Of a stretch of 64,000 nt of DNA, positions 49,280 through 57,460 are shown piece by piece. The stretch's first letter is position 1. Every line of letters starts with the position of its first letter. The notes beneath the pieces were generated by a model. It saw nothing but the letters and a program-made list of their open reading frames with translations. It was not told the DNA's origin and did not search any database. The translations under genes were made by a program, and so were the position numbers. The DNA is taken from contig JBCDDC010000006.1 in NCBI GenBank assembly GCA_039180675.1, forward strand, positions 1 through 64,000, in the 5' to 3' direction. The stretch comes from Thermohalobaculum sp039180675. GTDB lineage: Bacteria; Pseudomonadota; Alphaproteobacteria; Rhodobacterales; Rhodobacteraceae.

Positions 49280-49804
49280 ATGAATGTAAATATCGACCAA
49301 GAAGACCTGCTGAGTATGGCGGCGGAAAAGCTTGCTGACGAGTATGCAGATCATGCTTCGATCGGACAGATGCTTCAATCCAAAATCAGGGAACGCGTTG
49401 ATGATGCTATTAAAACTACCATCGATGATCGGGTTGAGGCGGCGCTAAACGCGGCCCTTTCAGAAACACTTGATCAAACCATCCAGCCAGTCGACGTGTT
49501 CGGCGAAAAGACCGGAGAACCTACGACGCTGAGAGCTACGCTATCGCAGCGCGCAAAAGACTTTTGGAGCACAAAGGTGGACCGAAATGGGAAGCCTGTC
49601 GGCAATGATACTTGGGGCAGCAGAGAAGCCAAGACGCGTGCTGAATGGATGCTGGGCAAGATCGTTTCTGATGAGTTTGCCAGTCAGGTTCGCGAGAATG
49701 CTGTCGAGATCGCGGCCACTTTCAAAGAGGCCATGCGCAAAGACGCTCACGCGATGATCGATAAGCACATAGATGGGCTGATCAAGGCAAAATCTGCCAA
49801 GTGA
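49280..49804 (+). CDS. Phage protein, 174 aa, unknown function
   Basis: The start at ATG 49280 follows AGAGGATC. The protein has an N-terminal helical region (IDQEDLLSMAAEKLADEYAD), a centre with QRAKDFWSTKVDRNGKPVGN and a C-terminal helical part (EIAATFKEAMRKDAHAMIDK). It is Lys/Asp/Ala-rich and lacks cysteines. The codon third positions are more AT-rich than in neighbours. No family is recognised; it may be a DNA-binding or structural early protein. Confidence 0.6.
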   Translation: MNVNIDQEDLLSMAAEKLADEYADHASIGQMLQSKIRERVDDAIKTTIDDRVEAALNAALSETLDQTIQPVDVFGEKTGEPTTLRATLSQRAKDFWSTKVDRNGKPVGNDTWGSREAKTRAEWMLGKIVSDEFASQVRENAVEIAATFKEAMRKDAHAMIDKHIDGLIKAKSAK

Positions 49805-49959
49805 TGATGGAACGCCGAACACCGCGCGAAACCCTGACGATGGCCCTGCCACGCAGGCAGTCACGCGGGACAGTTGGGGCGGGTGAGAACAAGCGGCCAT
49901 TAACACATCGGGTACGGCCCGCCCCAACGACTAGGAGAAGAAGGAAAACCGATGAGTGA
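49804..49959 (+). CDS. Possible small basic protein, 51 aa
   Basis: A frame from ATG 49804 (ATGA overlap with the previous stop) ends at TGA 49957-49959, just inside the next gene. The product is Arg/Pro-rich (RRTPRETLTMALPRRQSRGT) with no folded-domain signature. The interval also holds an 11-bp inverted repeat, so this may be an untranslated structured spacer rather than a gene. Confidence 0.3.
   Translation: MMERRTPRETLTMALPRRQSRGTVGAGENKRPLTHRVRPAPTTRRRRKTDE
49873..49928 (+). promoter_or_regulatory. Perfect 11-bp inverted repeat before the 109-aa gene
   Basis: GTTGGGGCGGG (49873-49883) pairs with CCCGCCCCAAC (49918-49928) over a 34-nt loop, ending 23 bp upstream of the ATG at 49952. The stem is strong, and the gap is the only one of its size in this part of the early operon. 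It could be a processing site, an attenuator or a binding site for a phage protein. Confidence 0.45.
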
Positions 49960-50281
49960 AACGACAGACGACAACGCGGCACCCCAAGATTTTGGCTGGG
50001 TCTTCCTCGAACTGATGGGCCACCGGCAGCGGATCGGCATGGCTCGCGAAGAGTATGTCGGCAGCGGAAAGATGATCAGGATCGACATCCCCACCGGCGA
50101 TGATGGAGAGACGGTAACCGAGTTTTACGGAACGAACGCCGTCTACGCTATGCGGCCGATCTCGGAGGAGGTCGCCAAAGATCATTGGGCCGCCCAGGAT
50201 CCACGCCCGGTTCGCCCTGCAACCTATCGAGAGAACTCACAGATCGAGCATTTCCCCGATGACGAGGACTACGAACCATGA
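49952..50281 (+). CDS. Phage protein, 109 aa, unknown function
   Basis: The start at ATG 49952 follows AGGAGAAGAAGG. The protein begins MSETTDDNAAPQDFGWVFLE and has a compact beta-rich core with HRQRIGMAREEYVGSGKMIR and TVTEFYGTNAVYAMRPISE, a pattern shared by small phage proteins that carry a 'VVLELMGHR' strand. The end is acidic. It overlaps the 162-aa gene as ATGA. Confidence 0.62.
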   Translation: MSETTDDNAAPQDFGWVFLELMGHRQRIGMAREEYVGSGKMIRIDIPTGDDGETVTEFYGTNAVYAMRPISEEVAKDHWAAQDPRPVRPATYRENSQIEHFPDDEDYEP

Positions 50282-50766
50282 GTTTTGCACCTGGTGGCAC
50301 CGAGGACGATTTCTACGGTCCAGACTGGCGTGATCACGCCGTCGATGCTGGATGGCTCGATCCTAGGGACTACTCCCTAGGCGCGTTTGATATCTTGATG
50401 GAGCGCCAGCGCCAAGAGACCGAGGAGGGCTGGTCGGCAGAGCACGACGACAAGCACATCCGCGGAGAAATGGCGACGGTCGCCGCGATATACGCGCACA
50501 CCGATCGAGATCGGTTCGACGCTTTGAGGGCGTTCTGGCCTGCGACTTGGGACGAGAAGTGGCACAAGCCCAAGACCCGACGCGAAGACCTAGTCCGCGC
50601 CGGTGCGCTGATCGCCGCGGAGATTGATCGACTAGATCGGGCCGAGAAACAGGAACGCGATGAACTCCATCGGGCTGAGATGGAGGAACTTCAACACCAG
50701 GAAGAGCAGCGGGAGCTTGAGCGGGTTGAGATGGAAGAGCACTTCCGTCGCAATCCGCACGGGTGA
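50278..50766 (+). CDS. Phage protein, 162 aa, conserved EGW-EHDD motif
   Basis: The centre of the protein, FDILMERQRQETEEGWSAEH, followed by DDKHIRGEMATVAAIYA, matches a widespread small phage family in which Glu/His residues line up for a possible metal or nucleotide site; family members remain uncharacterised. The C-terminal 50 residues are a charged coiled coil (ELHRAEMEELQHQEEQRELE). A role in nucleotide metabolism has been suggested for similar MazG-like folds, but I cannot confirm this here. Confidence 0.65.
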   Translation: MSFAPGGTEDDFYGPDWRDHAVDAGWLDPRDYSLGAFDILMERQRQETEEGWSAEHDDKHIRGEMATVAAIYAHTDRDRFDALRAFWPATWDEKWHKPKTRREDLVRAGALIAAEIDRLDRAEKQERDELHRAEMEELQHQEEQRELERVEMEEHFRRNPHG

Positions 50767-50777
50767 ACGGAGAGACC

Positions 50778-50966
50778 ATGCCAAAAACAACCATTGAACT
50801 CGACGAGAGCGACATCCGAACGGCACTTCGCGTGTATGCCGAAGCCAAGGGATGGAAGCCGAGCAAGGTTCAAGTTCTTTGTGAGCTAAACCCAGAGGGC
50901 TCCGGCCCGGCCGTGGCGACGGTCTACAAGGCAAAAGCTGTCATCACGTCGGAGAGCGCCGACTGA
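50778..50966 (+). CDS. Small phage protein, 62 aa
   Basis: The start at ATG 50778 follows CGGAGAG; a GTG at 50763 overlapping the previous stop is an alternative. The protein reads as a small beta-alpha unit: TTIELDESDIRTALRVYAEA (about 4-23), then VQVLCELNPEGSGPAVATVY. It could be a DUF1654-like or other early accessory protein; I do not recognise the family. Its stop overlaps the next ATG as TGATG. Confidence 0.6.
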   Translation: MPKTTIELDESDIRTALRVYAEAKGWKPSKVQVLCELNPEGSGPAVATVYKAKAVITSESAD

Positions 50967-51316
50967 TGCCCCGCAACATGTCTTTCATGATGACCACGGC
51001 GCAGATGTACGACCGGATCAAGACGGTGACTAGGCGCGATGGTTGGTGGTTCTTGAAGCCTGGCGACCGGCTTTGGGCCGTCGAGAAGGCGATGGGCTTG
51101 AAGAAGGGCGAGAAGGTCAAGCGGATCTGCATGATTGAGGTCGTTAGCACCCGTGGAGAACCGCTTTGGCAGATGCCTCCAGAGGATTGTGCGCTTGAAG
51201 GGTTTCCGGAAATGCACCCCGTGGATTTCGCCATCATGCTTGTCGAGAAGTATGGCTGCTCCACCGACAAAGTCTTCAACCGCATCGAGTTTAAGTATTT
51301 GGACGGAGGGATCTAA
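50966..51316 (+). CDS. ASCH/PUA-like domain protein, 116 aa
   Basis: The N-terminus has the ASCH-type pattern MSFMMTTAQMYDRIKTVTRR followed by GWWFLKPGDRLWAVEK, GEKVKRICMIEVVSTRGEPL and a conserved C-terminal helix region. ASCH domains are PUA-like RNA- or nucleotide-binding folds; phage members are often found near replication or tRNA-like genes. The start is in a TGATG overlap. RNA binding is the best guess. Confidence 0.72.
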   Translation: MPRNMSFMMTTAQMYDRIKTVTRRDGWWFLKPGDRLWAVEKAMGLKKGEKVKRICMIEVVSTRGEPLWQMPPEDCALEGFPEMHPVDFAIMLVEKYGCSTDKVFNRIEFKYLDGGI

Positions 51317-51319
51317 GTC

Positions 51320-51592
51320 ATGAAGCTGGAAGAAATCAAAGATCAGAAAAATCACTTTGATCATTTGTCACACCTAGCATCGGTTCGAGAGAATTATCTG
51401 CGGCGAACTCAAGAGGCGAAGAACCACGGTCTAATGTTTCATGTGAAAGAGTTCGGAGGCAACTCTTCAACTGAAGTCACCGATCCGGCTCTACAGAAAA
51501 GGCTTCAAGAGGCCTTTATCACAGACCTGTACATCAAGCTTCGCAACGTCGAGCGGAGGCTGCGCCAGAAGGGCGTCATCTTAGAGGAGTAG
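51320..51592 (+). CDS. Phage protein, 90 aa, unknown function
   Basis: The protein is helical and basic at both ends, with KLEEIKDQKNHFDHLSHLAS (2-21) and a C-terminal helix LYIKLRNVERRLRQKGVILE. The codon usage is less GC-biased than in neighbours, with AT-rich wobble positions in the middle. This may mean more recent acquisition. No motif gives a function. Confidence 0.6.
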   Translation: MKLEEIKDQKNHFDHLSHLASVRENYLRRTQEAKNHGLMFHVKEFGGNSSTEVTDPALQKRLQEAFITDLYIKLRNVERRLRQKGVILEE

Positions 51593-51596
51593 ACCA

Positions 51597-52037
51597 ATGG
51601 AAGACCGGACCCCGAGCACCACAAACGAAATGGTTCAGATCCATAAAGCGATGGTCGCGATTGTTGATGCGCACCCTCATGACTGGTGGAACCTCACAGC
51701 AAAAACTGCTTTGGCGACCGCCATACGCGAGACCGGAGGCATCGTGAACCCGTATCAGGTGATGTCGGCTTTCCGTGACATGGTCCATCACGCCGGATTG
51801 GTGGCTGTTCTCAGCGAGCAGGAGGCGGCGCGAGAGAGAGGGCTCTATTGGGTGAAAGTGACGTTCGACTCCAAATGGGAGCCCGCTGTGTGGCATCCCG
51901 AGGATGGTTGGGGGCTTCTCTCCAGAGATTACGATGAGTTGGAAGTCTGGGACGAATACTTCACTGAGATTGGTGACCCGGTCGAGATGCCACAAGCCTA
52001 TCAGGCTTGGAACGAGAAGAGCCGATTCGATGGATAG
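51597..52037 (+). CDS. Phage protein, 146 aa, two small domains
   Basis: The N-terminal half is helical (NEMVQIHKAMVAIVDAHPHD and KTALATAIRETGGIVNPYQV). The C-terminal half carries YWVKVTFDSKWEPAVWHPED then GWGLLSRDYDELEVW, a Trp-rich beta unit seen in small phage proteins of unknown function, ending GDPVEMP-like. It overlaps the Tat-signal gene by 8 bp. Confidence 0.62.
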   Translation: MEDRTPSTTNEMVQIHKAMVAIVDAHPHDWWNLTAKTALATAIRETGGIVNPYQVMSAFRDMVHHAGLVAVLSEQEAARERGLYWVKVTFDSKWEPAVWHPEDGWGLLSRDYDELEVWDEYFTEIGDPVEMPQAYQAWNEKSRFDG

Positions 52038-52293
52038 ACGGTCGTTCCTGCGCGGTGCTGGCTCGCTGTTTGCGGCGCCGGCGCTCATCCGTCCCGAGCG
52101 CTTGGACTTCGGCGTGCCGAAGAGGCTGATCAAGCCAGAGTTCGAGACGATCGAGTTCGCATGGCAGAGCGTGAGCACGCACTTTGAGGTGACCACCCGC
52201 CCGATGGAGGGCTCCGAGGCCATTGCGCACGCGATCTCTAGAGCTCATTCCAAAATCAAAGAAGATCTGCGCAGGAGCATTTTCAACGCATGA
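52030..52293 (+). CDS. Small protein with Tat-like signal, 87 aa
   Basis: The N-terminus MDRRSFLRGAGSLFAAPALI has the twin-arginine motif RRSFLRG followed by a hydrophobic stretch and an Ala/Pro cleavage-like end, so export by the Tat pathway is likely. The mature part is small and helical at the end (AIAHAISRAHSKIKEDLRRS). A Tat substrate in a phage early operon is unusual; it may be a lysogenic-conversion factor. The start overlaps the previous gene, with ATGG at 52030. Confidence 0.58.
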   Translation: MDRRSFLRGAGSLFAAPALIRPERLDFGVPKRLIKPEFETIEFAWQSVSTHFEVTTRPMEGSEAIAHAISRAHSKIKEDLRRSIFNA

Positions 52294-52469
52294 AGCTCCT
52301 GAAAGACCCCAAGGCGCTGGCCGCGCCGCGCCCTCCCAAGCCCCAGATGATCCTGGCGGCCCTTCGAAAGGCTGAGGACGTCTGCGACTACTGCGGGAAC
52401 GCCTACAGGGGCGATAGCGCCTCGTGCCCCTCCTGCGGCGCTCAGCGGCGACCAGGGGCGGCGAGATGA
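52290..52469 (+). CDS. Small zinc-ribbon protein, 59 aa
   Basis: The start overlaps the previous stop as ATGA. A Pro-rich N-terminal part (APRPPKPQMILAALRKAEDV) precedes CDYCGNAYRGDSASCPSCGA (about 32-51), a clear C2C2 zinc ribbon. The gene is too short for many gene finders but has coupling on both sides. A nucleic-acid or protein adaptor role is likely. Confidence 0.62.
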   Translation: MKLLKDPKALAAPRPPKPQMILAALRKAEDVCDYCGNAYRGDSASCPSCGAQRRPGAAR

Positions 52470-52645
52470 CGAAACAGGACGCAGCCCTCGCGCGGAATGC
52501 GAAGCAGATCGCCGATATCCTCGAGAAGGATGGCTCCCGTCGAGTCCGCAGCATGACCCTCCACCCGGACGGCAGGGTGGATTTTGAGTTTCACGTGCCG
52601 GAGGAAGCCGACGACCCGCTCGCCGGCATCGATCTCAAAGCGTGA
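52466..52645 (+). CDS. Small phage protein next to integrase, 59 aa
   Basis: The gene starts in ATGA overlap and ends overlapping the integrase GTG as GTGA. The protein is MTKQDAALARNAKQIADILE with an Arg-rich centre (KDGSRRVRSMTLHPDGRVDF) and an acidic end. Its place directly before the integrase is where excisionases are often found, but there is no clear winged-helix signature, so I do not call it Xis. Confidence 0.58.
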   Translation: MTKQDAALARNAKQIADILEKDGSRRVRSMTLHPDGRVDFEFHVPEEADDPLAGIDLKA

Positions 52646-53679
52646 AGCGCGATCTCCCCAAGCACGTCTATTGGAAGAAGGGCGAGATCTACTTCCAGAA
52701 GCGCGGCCTGCCGACGAAGAAGATCACGGCCGAGCCCGACACGCCTGAATTCTTCCAACAGATATCCGACGCGATGCGCGGACACAGGAGGCTGACCGGA
52801 CCGCGGAATTTCAAACGGCTGGTCGACAGCTATTACCGATCATCGGCCTACACGACGCTCGCTCCCCGGACGGCGCGGGACTACGAGAAGTACCTGACCT
52901 TCTTCGTCGATCGAATGGGCAAGATAGACCCCGTCGTCATGCGCAGGCGAGAGATCATCAAGATGCGCGACACGAACGCCGATCGGCCCTACTTCGCCAA
53001 CTACGCGGTGAAGGTGATGCGGATCCTGATGGAGCACGCGATCGACGTCGGATGGCGAGACGACAATCCGGCGAAGGGCGTCTCGCTCATCAAGACGGAC
53101 CCGGAGCCGCGCGAGCCCTGGCCCCCCGAGCTTATCGACGCGTACCGCGCCCACGCCCTTCTCGGCACGCGAGAGCGCCTGGTGATGGAGCTCTGCCTAG
53201 GCACAGGCCAACGCATCGGCGACGTCCTCAAGATGCGCGAGGAGCAGCTTGTGGACAACGAGATCCACCTTCGGCAGTCGAAGACCCGCAAGCGGCTGAT
53301 CGTGCCGCTCCTGCCCGCCCTGGAGGAGGCCCTGCAGGCAATGCCGAACCGGGGAGGGTGGCTGCTCTGGAACCAGCACCGCACGGGGCCGTGGAGCTAC
53401 AGGGGTGCCAGCGATGCCGTCAGGAAGATCAGGACGAAGATCGGCGCGCTAGATTTTGACATTCACTCGTGGCGGTACAACGCCGCCTGCGAACTGCTCG
53501 AGGCGAAATGCACCGACGAACTGATCTCTTCTGTGACCGGCCAGACCCCGTCGATGGTCCAGCACTACACCGCATCGATTCGCCAGAAGCGCAATGCTAG
53601 ACTTGCTCAAAAGATGCGCCGTGAACATCTGCAGAATGTTGAGAGATCTGTTGAGAGCGACGACCCCAACACCCGCTAA
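52642..53679 (+). CDS. int: Tyrosine-type integrase
   Basis: The 345-aa protein begins with a GTG at 52642. An N-terminal arm-binding region and a core-binding SAM-like domain (about 55-150) precede the catalytic domain. The catalytic residues are visible: Arg in LGTGQRIGDVLKM, Lys in RQSKTRKRLIVPL, HSWR in FDIHSWRYNAA (His-x-x-Arg), and the Tyr nucleophile in MVQHYTASIRQK near 305. Only 4 bp separate its stop from the tRNA-Cys 3' end, so it recombines at this tRNA gene. It is the last gene of the long rightward operon and may be switched with it. Confidence 0.93.
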   Translation: MKRDLPKHVYWKKGEIYFQKRGLPTKKITAEPDTPEFFQQISDAMRGHRRLTGPRNFKRLVDSYYRSSAYTTLAPRTARDYEKYLTFFVDRMGKIDPVVMRRREIIKMRDTNADRPYFANYAVKVMRILMEHAIDVGWRDDNPAKGVSLIKTDPEPREPWPPELIDAYRAHALLGTRERLVMELCLGTGQRIGDVLKMREEQLVDNEIHLRQSKTRKRLIVPLLPALEEALQAMPNRGGWLLWNQHRTGPWSYRGASDAVRKIRTKIGALDFDIHSWRYNAACELLEAKCTDELISSVTGQTPSMVQHYTASIRQKRNARLAQKMRREHLQNVERSVESDDPNTR

Positions 53680-53683
53680 GTGT

Positions 53684-53757
53684 TGGAGGCGACGGCCGGA
53701 ATCGAACCGGCGTGGACGGATTTGCAATCCGCTGCGTAACCACTCCGCCACGTCGCC
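53684..53757 (-). tRNA. tRNA-Cys (GCA), with encoded CCA; phage attachment site
   Basis: The 74-nt minus-strand sequence has a GGCGACG/CGTCGCC acceptor stem, an anticodon loop TTGCAAA with GCA, a T arm with TTCGATTC and a terminal TCCA. The gene ends 4 bp from the integrase stop, so the phage core site overlaps its 3' part and integration preserves the full tRNA. The exact core cannot be drawn without the other end of the prophage. Confidence 0.95.
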
Positions 53758-53966
53758 TTGCCGTTTAATATCCGAGGGTTATCGGGCTAACCTCATCTCG
53801 GTATCCTGGGCGCAGGTTGCGGGTCAGCGCCAGGCCGGTCGGCGCTAGATAAATCTCCCGCGCGGTCCTGTCCACGGCAAAATCGGCTTCGCTTGGCGCA
53901 GACGGCGAGCATGGGCGAGGTCAAGGATTTCAGCGCTGGCGTAGGGCAGGGCGGCCAGCGACGCGC

Positions 53967-55325
53967 TCATGGCTCCGACAGCGCGCTGTCGCGGATGACC
54001 CGCAGGGGCTTCAGGAAATACTCCAGCACTGATTTGCGCCCGATCTTCAGGTCTGCCGTGACCGCAAGGCCCGGGCGGATCTGCTGATCCGCCTCGCGCG
54101 GGCCGACCCTGTCGGAGGCGAGCCTGAGCCGCACCTCGTAGAACGACGACCCGTCCGGCTGCACTGTGGAGCTGGGCGAGACGCCGATCACCTCCGCCTC
54201 GATCCCGCCGAACCGCGTGTAGTCGAAGGTCAGCACCTTCACCAGCGCAGGCACGCCCGGGCGGATCTCGCCGATCCGGCTTGCGGGCACCAGAAGCTCG
54301 ACGATCAGTTCGACGTCGTCTGGCACCACTTCTCCGATCACGGCGCCCGGCGTGACGACCTGGCCCGGTGCGTTGATCATGAGGTTCTGCACGGTGCCGG
54401 AGGCGGGCGCCAGAACGGCGTCTCGTGCGGCGCGCGCCGCAAGGCGGCGAACCTCCTCGTCAACCTCGGCGCGCTCGGCCTCCAGTGCGGCGACGGCGCG
54501 CAGTGCTTCCTGGCGGCGCAGGATACCGAACTCCAGCTCCTCCTGCCGTGTGCGGTGGATGGAGAGTTCCGCCTCGCGCGCGTCGCTGCGGGTCTCGGCA
54601 ATCTCCTCGCGGGTCCGGATCAGGTCGATCTCGGCCTGATCGCGGGTCAGGCGGCTGACGACCTGCTTGCCATTGAAGAGCGTGTCGAGATCGGTGAGCC
54701 GTCGGGTCAGGATCTCCTGGCGCCGGGCAAGCTCTTTCAGCCGGGTCCGCGCGACATCCAGCTGCGTGACCGCGAGGCGTGAGTTCGATTGCAGAACGGC
54801 CAGGCGCGCCTCGGCCGCCTGCGCGTCGATCTCGAAGACGGCGCGCTCACTTGCGCTCACCCGGGCCCAGGCATCCTCCGCAGGCGTGAAATCGGCGCCA
54901 TCCGCCATCGCGCGCCGCCGCGCGATGGTGATCATCAGGGCAGCCTGACGGGCCTTTAGCTGGCGCAGGCGCGCGGTCTCCTCCGCCCGGTCGAACCGCA
55001 AGAGCACCTGGCCTTCGCGCACGGTCTCGCCGTCACCCGCCTCAAGTGCGATGACCCGGCCGCCGTCCTGGTGCTGGATGTGCCGCGCCCCCGCCTGGGG
55101 CAGGATCCGCCCCTCGCCGATGACCGTCTCGTCGATCGGCGTCAGCGCTGCCCAGACGATGAAGGCGACCAGCGCCAGCAGCGAGACGTGCACCAGACGG
55201 CGGTGCATTGCGTCATCCACCGGCTCTGCCAGGCTCGCCTCCAAGAGCATCAGCCTCCGCCGCTCAGCCTCGGCGGAGGGCACGGGCGTGAAACCGCGAA
55301 GGCGTTTGAAAAACGAGAGGATCAT
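53967..55325 (-). CDS. Type I secretion membrane-fusion protein (HlyD family)
   Basis: The 452-aa protein has a short cytoplasmic N-terminus, one membrane segment (VSLLALVAFIVWAALTPIDE near 47-66), a lipoyl-like front (EGRILPQAGARHIQHQDGGR), a long coiled-coil hairpin (about 115-305) and the closing lipoyl/beta-barrel part with VLAPASGTVQNLMINAPGQV. These features are those of HlyD/PrtE/LapC adaptors. It bridges the inner-membrane ABC exporter and an outer-membrane TolC-type channel, which is not encoded nearby. Its start overlaps the end of the 712-aa exporter gene by 4 bp. Confidence 0.92.
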   Translation of the reverse strand: MILSFFKRLRGFTPVPSAEAERRRLMLLEASLAEPVDDAMHRRLVHVSLLALVAFIVWAALTPIDETVIGEGRILPQAGARHIQHQDGGRVIALEAGDGETVREGQVLLRFDRAEETARLRQLKARQAALMITIARRRAMADGADFTPAEDAWARVSASERAVFEIDAQAAEARLAVLQSNSRLAVTQLDVARTRLKELARRQEILTRRLTDLDTLFNGKQVVSRLTRDQAEIDLIRTREEIAETRSDAREAELSIHRTRQEELEFGILRRQEALRAVAALEAERAEVDEEVRRLAARAARDAVLAPASGTVQNLMINAPGQVVTPGAVIGEVVPDDVELIVELLVPASRIGEIRPGVPALVKVLTFDYTRFGGIEAEVIGVSPSSTVQPDGSSFYEVRLRLASDRVGPREADQQIRPGLAVTADLKIGRKSVLEYFLKPLRVIRDSALSEP

Positions 55326-57460
55326 GTCACGAGCTCCTTCGTCGGGGCCATCCGCCGGACCATCCCGGCCTCGAGCGCCAGTTCGAAATCCGAGAGGCGC
55401 ACATGGCTGGGGCGATGGGTGGCCATCAGGGTGGTGACCTTGCCGCGCCGGGTCTGGAGCGCCGAGATCATCGCGCTCTCCAACACGGGGTCGAGCATGC
55501 GCGCGGGCTCGTCGAGCAGCAGGATCCTGGGCTGTCGCAGAAAGGCCTGCGCCAGCGCCAGTGACTGCCGGAACCCCGCGGGCAGGTTTGCCTGCATCTC
55601 CTCGGACAGCCGCGTCTCCATCCCGTGGGGCAGGGCGGCGACCGCGCGGCTGAGGCTCAGCTCTTCGAGCGCCTCATGCAGCTCCATGTCCGAGGCGAGC
55701 GGGCGTGCCAGCCTCAGGTTCTGGGCGACCGTGCCGTGGATCAGAACCGGAGCATGGGGCACATAGCTCACCAGATCGCGCAACTGGCTAAGCGGGATCT
55801 GGCCGAGGTTCATCCCGTCGATCAGGATCGAACCGCTCATTGGTTTGATCAGCCCCAGAACGATGCGCAAGAGCGTGGTCTTACCCGCGCCGCTTGGGCC
55901 CGTGACAGCCACCAATGCGCCCTCGGGGATGTCGAGCGAGAGGCCGCGCAGTGCAGGCTCTTGCGTGCCCGGATATCGAAACGCAGCCCGCCTGAGGGAG
56001 ATCTGCCCGCGCATCTCGAACCGAAGCGGCAACTCCGATGGCGCCGGTTCGCCCGAGAGTCGCATCAACCGGTCGAGCTGCCCGCTCATCCGGACCAGAT
56101 CGGTCCACTTCGCGATCAGCAGCAGCATCGCTTGCAGGGGGGCGATGATGCGCCATGTCAGCACCATGGCGCCGATCAGCGCCCCGGCCGTCAGGCTCCC
56201 CTGGATTGCGAGATGCGCCCCGATGATCGCCGTCGCCCCGCCAGCCAGGGGAGTCGCGGCAGCGCTGATCCCATTCAGCACTAGTTGCGCGGTATCGACC
56301 TTGCGCTGAGCCTCCGCCTGCCGCTGTCCGGTCTGCTGGGCCCGCGCTTCCCAGATTGCGGGCGCGCCCGCGTCGTGGATCGCCTCGGTCTCCAGAATGA
56401 TCTCGGTGACGACCTGATCATGCTCCTCCCGTGCGATCCGCGCTGCTGTCCCGAGCCGTCTGAGCCGGGGGGCGAGGATCGCGGCGGCGATGGCGAAAAG
56501 CGCGAAGAGCACGACTGGGACCAGCCCGATCGGCCCGCCGATCGCGAAAAGCGCGACGATCATCAGAACAGTGAAGGGAAGTTCGAGCGCGATCTCTGCC
56601 GCGGGGCCTGAGAGGGCGGAACCGACGGCGGTTAACTGCCGAAGCCGGGCGGTCTGCGCGGTGACGCTGCCGGTCGCAAGCCGGTCGAAGGGCAGCGATA
56701 GCACCTTGCGGAATGCCGCCACCCCGATGATGTACTCCATCCGCGCCGCGGTCCGGCTCAACAGCCGCGCCTTCGTGCGCCGCAGGAAGAGGTCGAGGCC
56801 AATCGACAGGCCGACCGCGATGCAAAGCGCGATCAGCGTGTCGTCGGCCCGCGCCGGGACGATGGTGTCGTAGATCATCACCAGGCCCAGTACCGCGGCG
56901 ATGGCGATCAGGTTGAGCCCGCCCTTTGCGAGCATCAGTTTCGCTGCCGTCCGGTTGAATCGGCGGGCCAGCGCGCGGGTGAAGCTTCTCTCCGTCGGCG
57001 TCTCCGGCCGGTGGAAGGTGATCACTCTCGTGGCCGGATCCGTTGGCGGCTGCACGACCTCGCCGCTCAGTGGGTCGTAGGCGCTGATCCCGCCCGCCTC
57101 GCCAGGTTCCAGGACAAGCGCGCGCCCGGATGGTGTGATCACGAGCGAAGGCTTCGGCAGATCCGCCGCACGCTGCCGGCCCAGCTTGCGCTCCGTACTC
57201 GCGATGTCGAGGCGCATGAGCGTGGCCCGCAGATCCGCCAAGGTGAACGGACCGGCCTGATGCGGCAGGGCCTGCACCAGGCGCAGGGTCGATGGCCGCC
57301 AGTCGATCAGCTCCAGAAGCCAGAGCATCGCGGCGACCATCGGCTCCTCGGCTGCGAGCCCGTGGAGTCGACCGGCCTCGATCGCCTCGGCCACTGTATC
57401 GACCGCGAGCGCCGAGCTCGATGTATCGGGGGCCGAGAGGGGAAGCGCCGCCCCTGTCAT
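55322..57460 (-). CDS. Type I secretion ABC transporter, LapB-like, with degenerate signature motif
   Basis: The 712-aa protein has an N-terminal C39-like domain without a visible catalytic Cys (about 20-140), a membrane domain (about 160-440) and an ATPase domain. Walker A is GPSGAGKTT (Lys527), Walker B RILLLDEP with a catalytic Glu, and the H-loop His is present in MATHRPSH near 682. The signature that is normally LSGGQ reads LPAGF near 625. It exports the RTX protein together with the adjacent 556-aa ABC protein, with which it probably forms a heterodimer. It overlaps both neighbours by 4 bp. Confidence 0.88.
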   Translation of the reverse strand: MTGAALPLSAPDTSSSALAVDTVAEAIEAGRLHGLAAEEPMVAAMLWLLELIDWRPSTLRLVQALPHQAGPFTLADLRATLMRLDIASTERKLGRQRAADLPKPSLVITPSGRALVLEPGEAGGISAYDPLSGEVVQPPTDPATRVITFHRPETPTERSFTRALARRFNRTAAKLMLAKGGLNLIAIAAVLGLVMIYDTIVPARADDTLIALCIAVGLSIGLDLFLRRTKARLLSRTAARMEYIIGVAAFRKVLSLPFDRLATGSVTAQTARLRQLTAVGSALSGPAAEIALELPFTVLMIVALFAIGGPIGLVPVVLFALFAIAAAILAPRLRRLGTAARIAREEHDQVVTEIILETEAIHDAGAPAIWEARAQQTGQRQAEAQRKVDTAQLVLNGISAAATPLAGGATAIIGAHLAIQGSLTAGALIGAMVLTWRIIAPLQAMLLLIAKWTDLVRMSGQLDRLMRLSGEPAPSELPLRFEMRGQISLRRAAFRYPGTQEPALRGLSLDIPEGALVAVTGPSGAGKTTLLRIVLGLIKPMSGSILIDGMNLGQIPLSQLRDLVSYVPHAPVLIHGTVAQNLRLARPLASDMELHEALEELSLSRAVAALPHGMETRLSEEMQANLPAGFRQSLALAQAFLRQPRILLLDEPARMLDPVLESAMISALQTRRGKVTTLMATHRPSHVRLSDFELALEAGMVRRMAPTKELVT

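Larger units (their letters stand above)
1..53757. mobile_element. P22-like prophage integrated at tRNA-Cys (left end outside window)
   Basis: Terminase, portal, scaffold, major capsid, gp4-like adaptor, gp10-like tail protein, replication helicase, RecT and integrase are all present in compact, overlapping operons, so this is an apparently complete temperate podovirus-like genome rather than a remnant. The integrase gene ends 4 bp before the 3' end of a tRNA-Cys gene, which is the classical arrangement for the integrase-proximal attachment site. The second attachment site and any genes left of position 1 cannot be seen. None of the recognised phage genes contains a frameshift or internal stop that I noticed, so the prophage may be functional, although no lysis genes are recognised here. 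Confidence 0.95.

Noticed and set aside
52466..52645. Excisionase call for the 59-aa gene before the integrase
   Set aside because: Position fits, but the sequence lacks a convincing winged-helix or MerR-like pattern.
53758..53966. Gene or repeat in the 209-bp gap between the tRNA and the HlyD-family gene
   Set aside because: No open frame with coding character, no strong hairpin and no repeat were seen.
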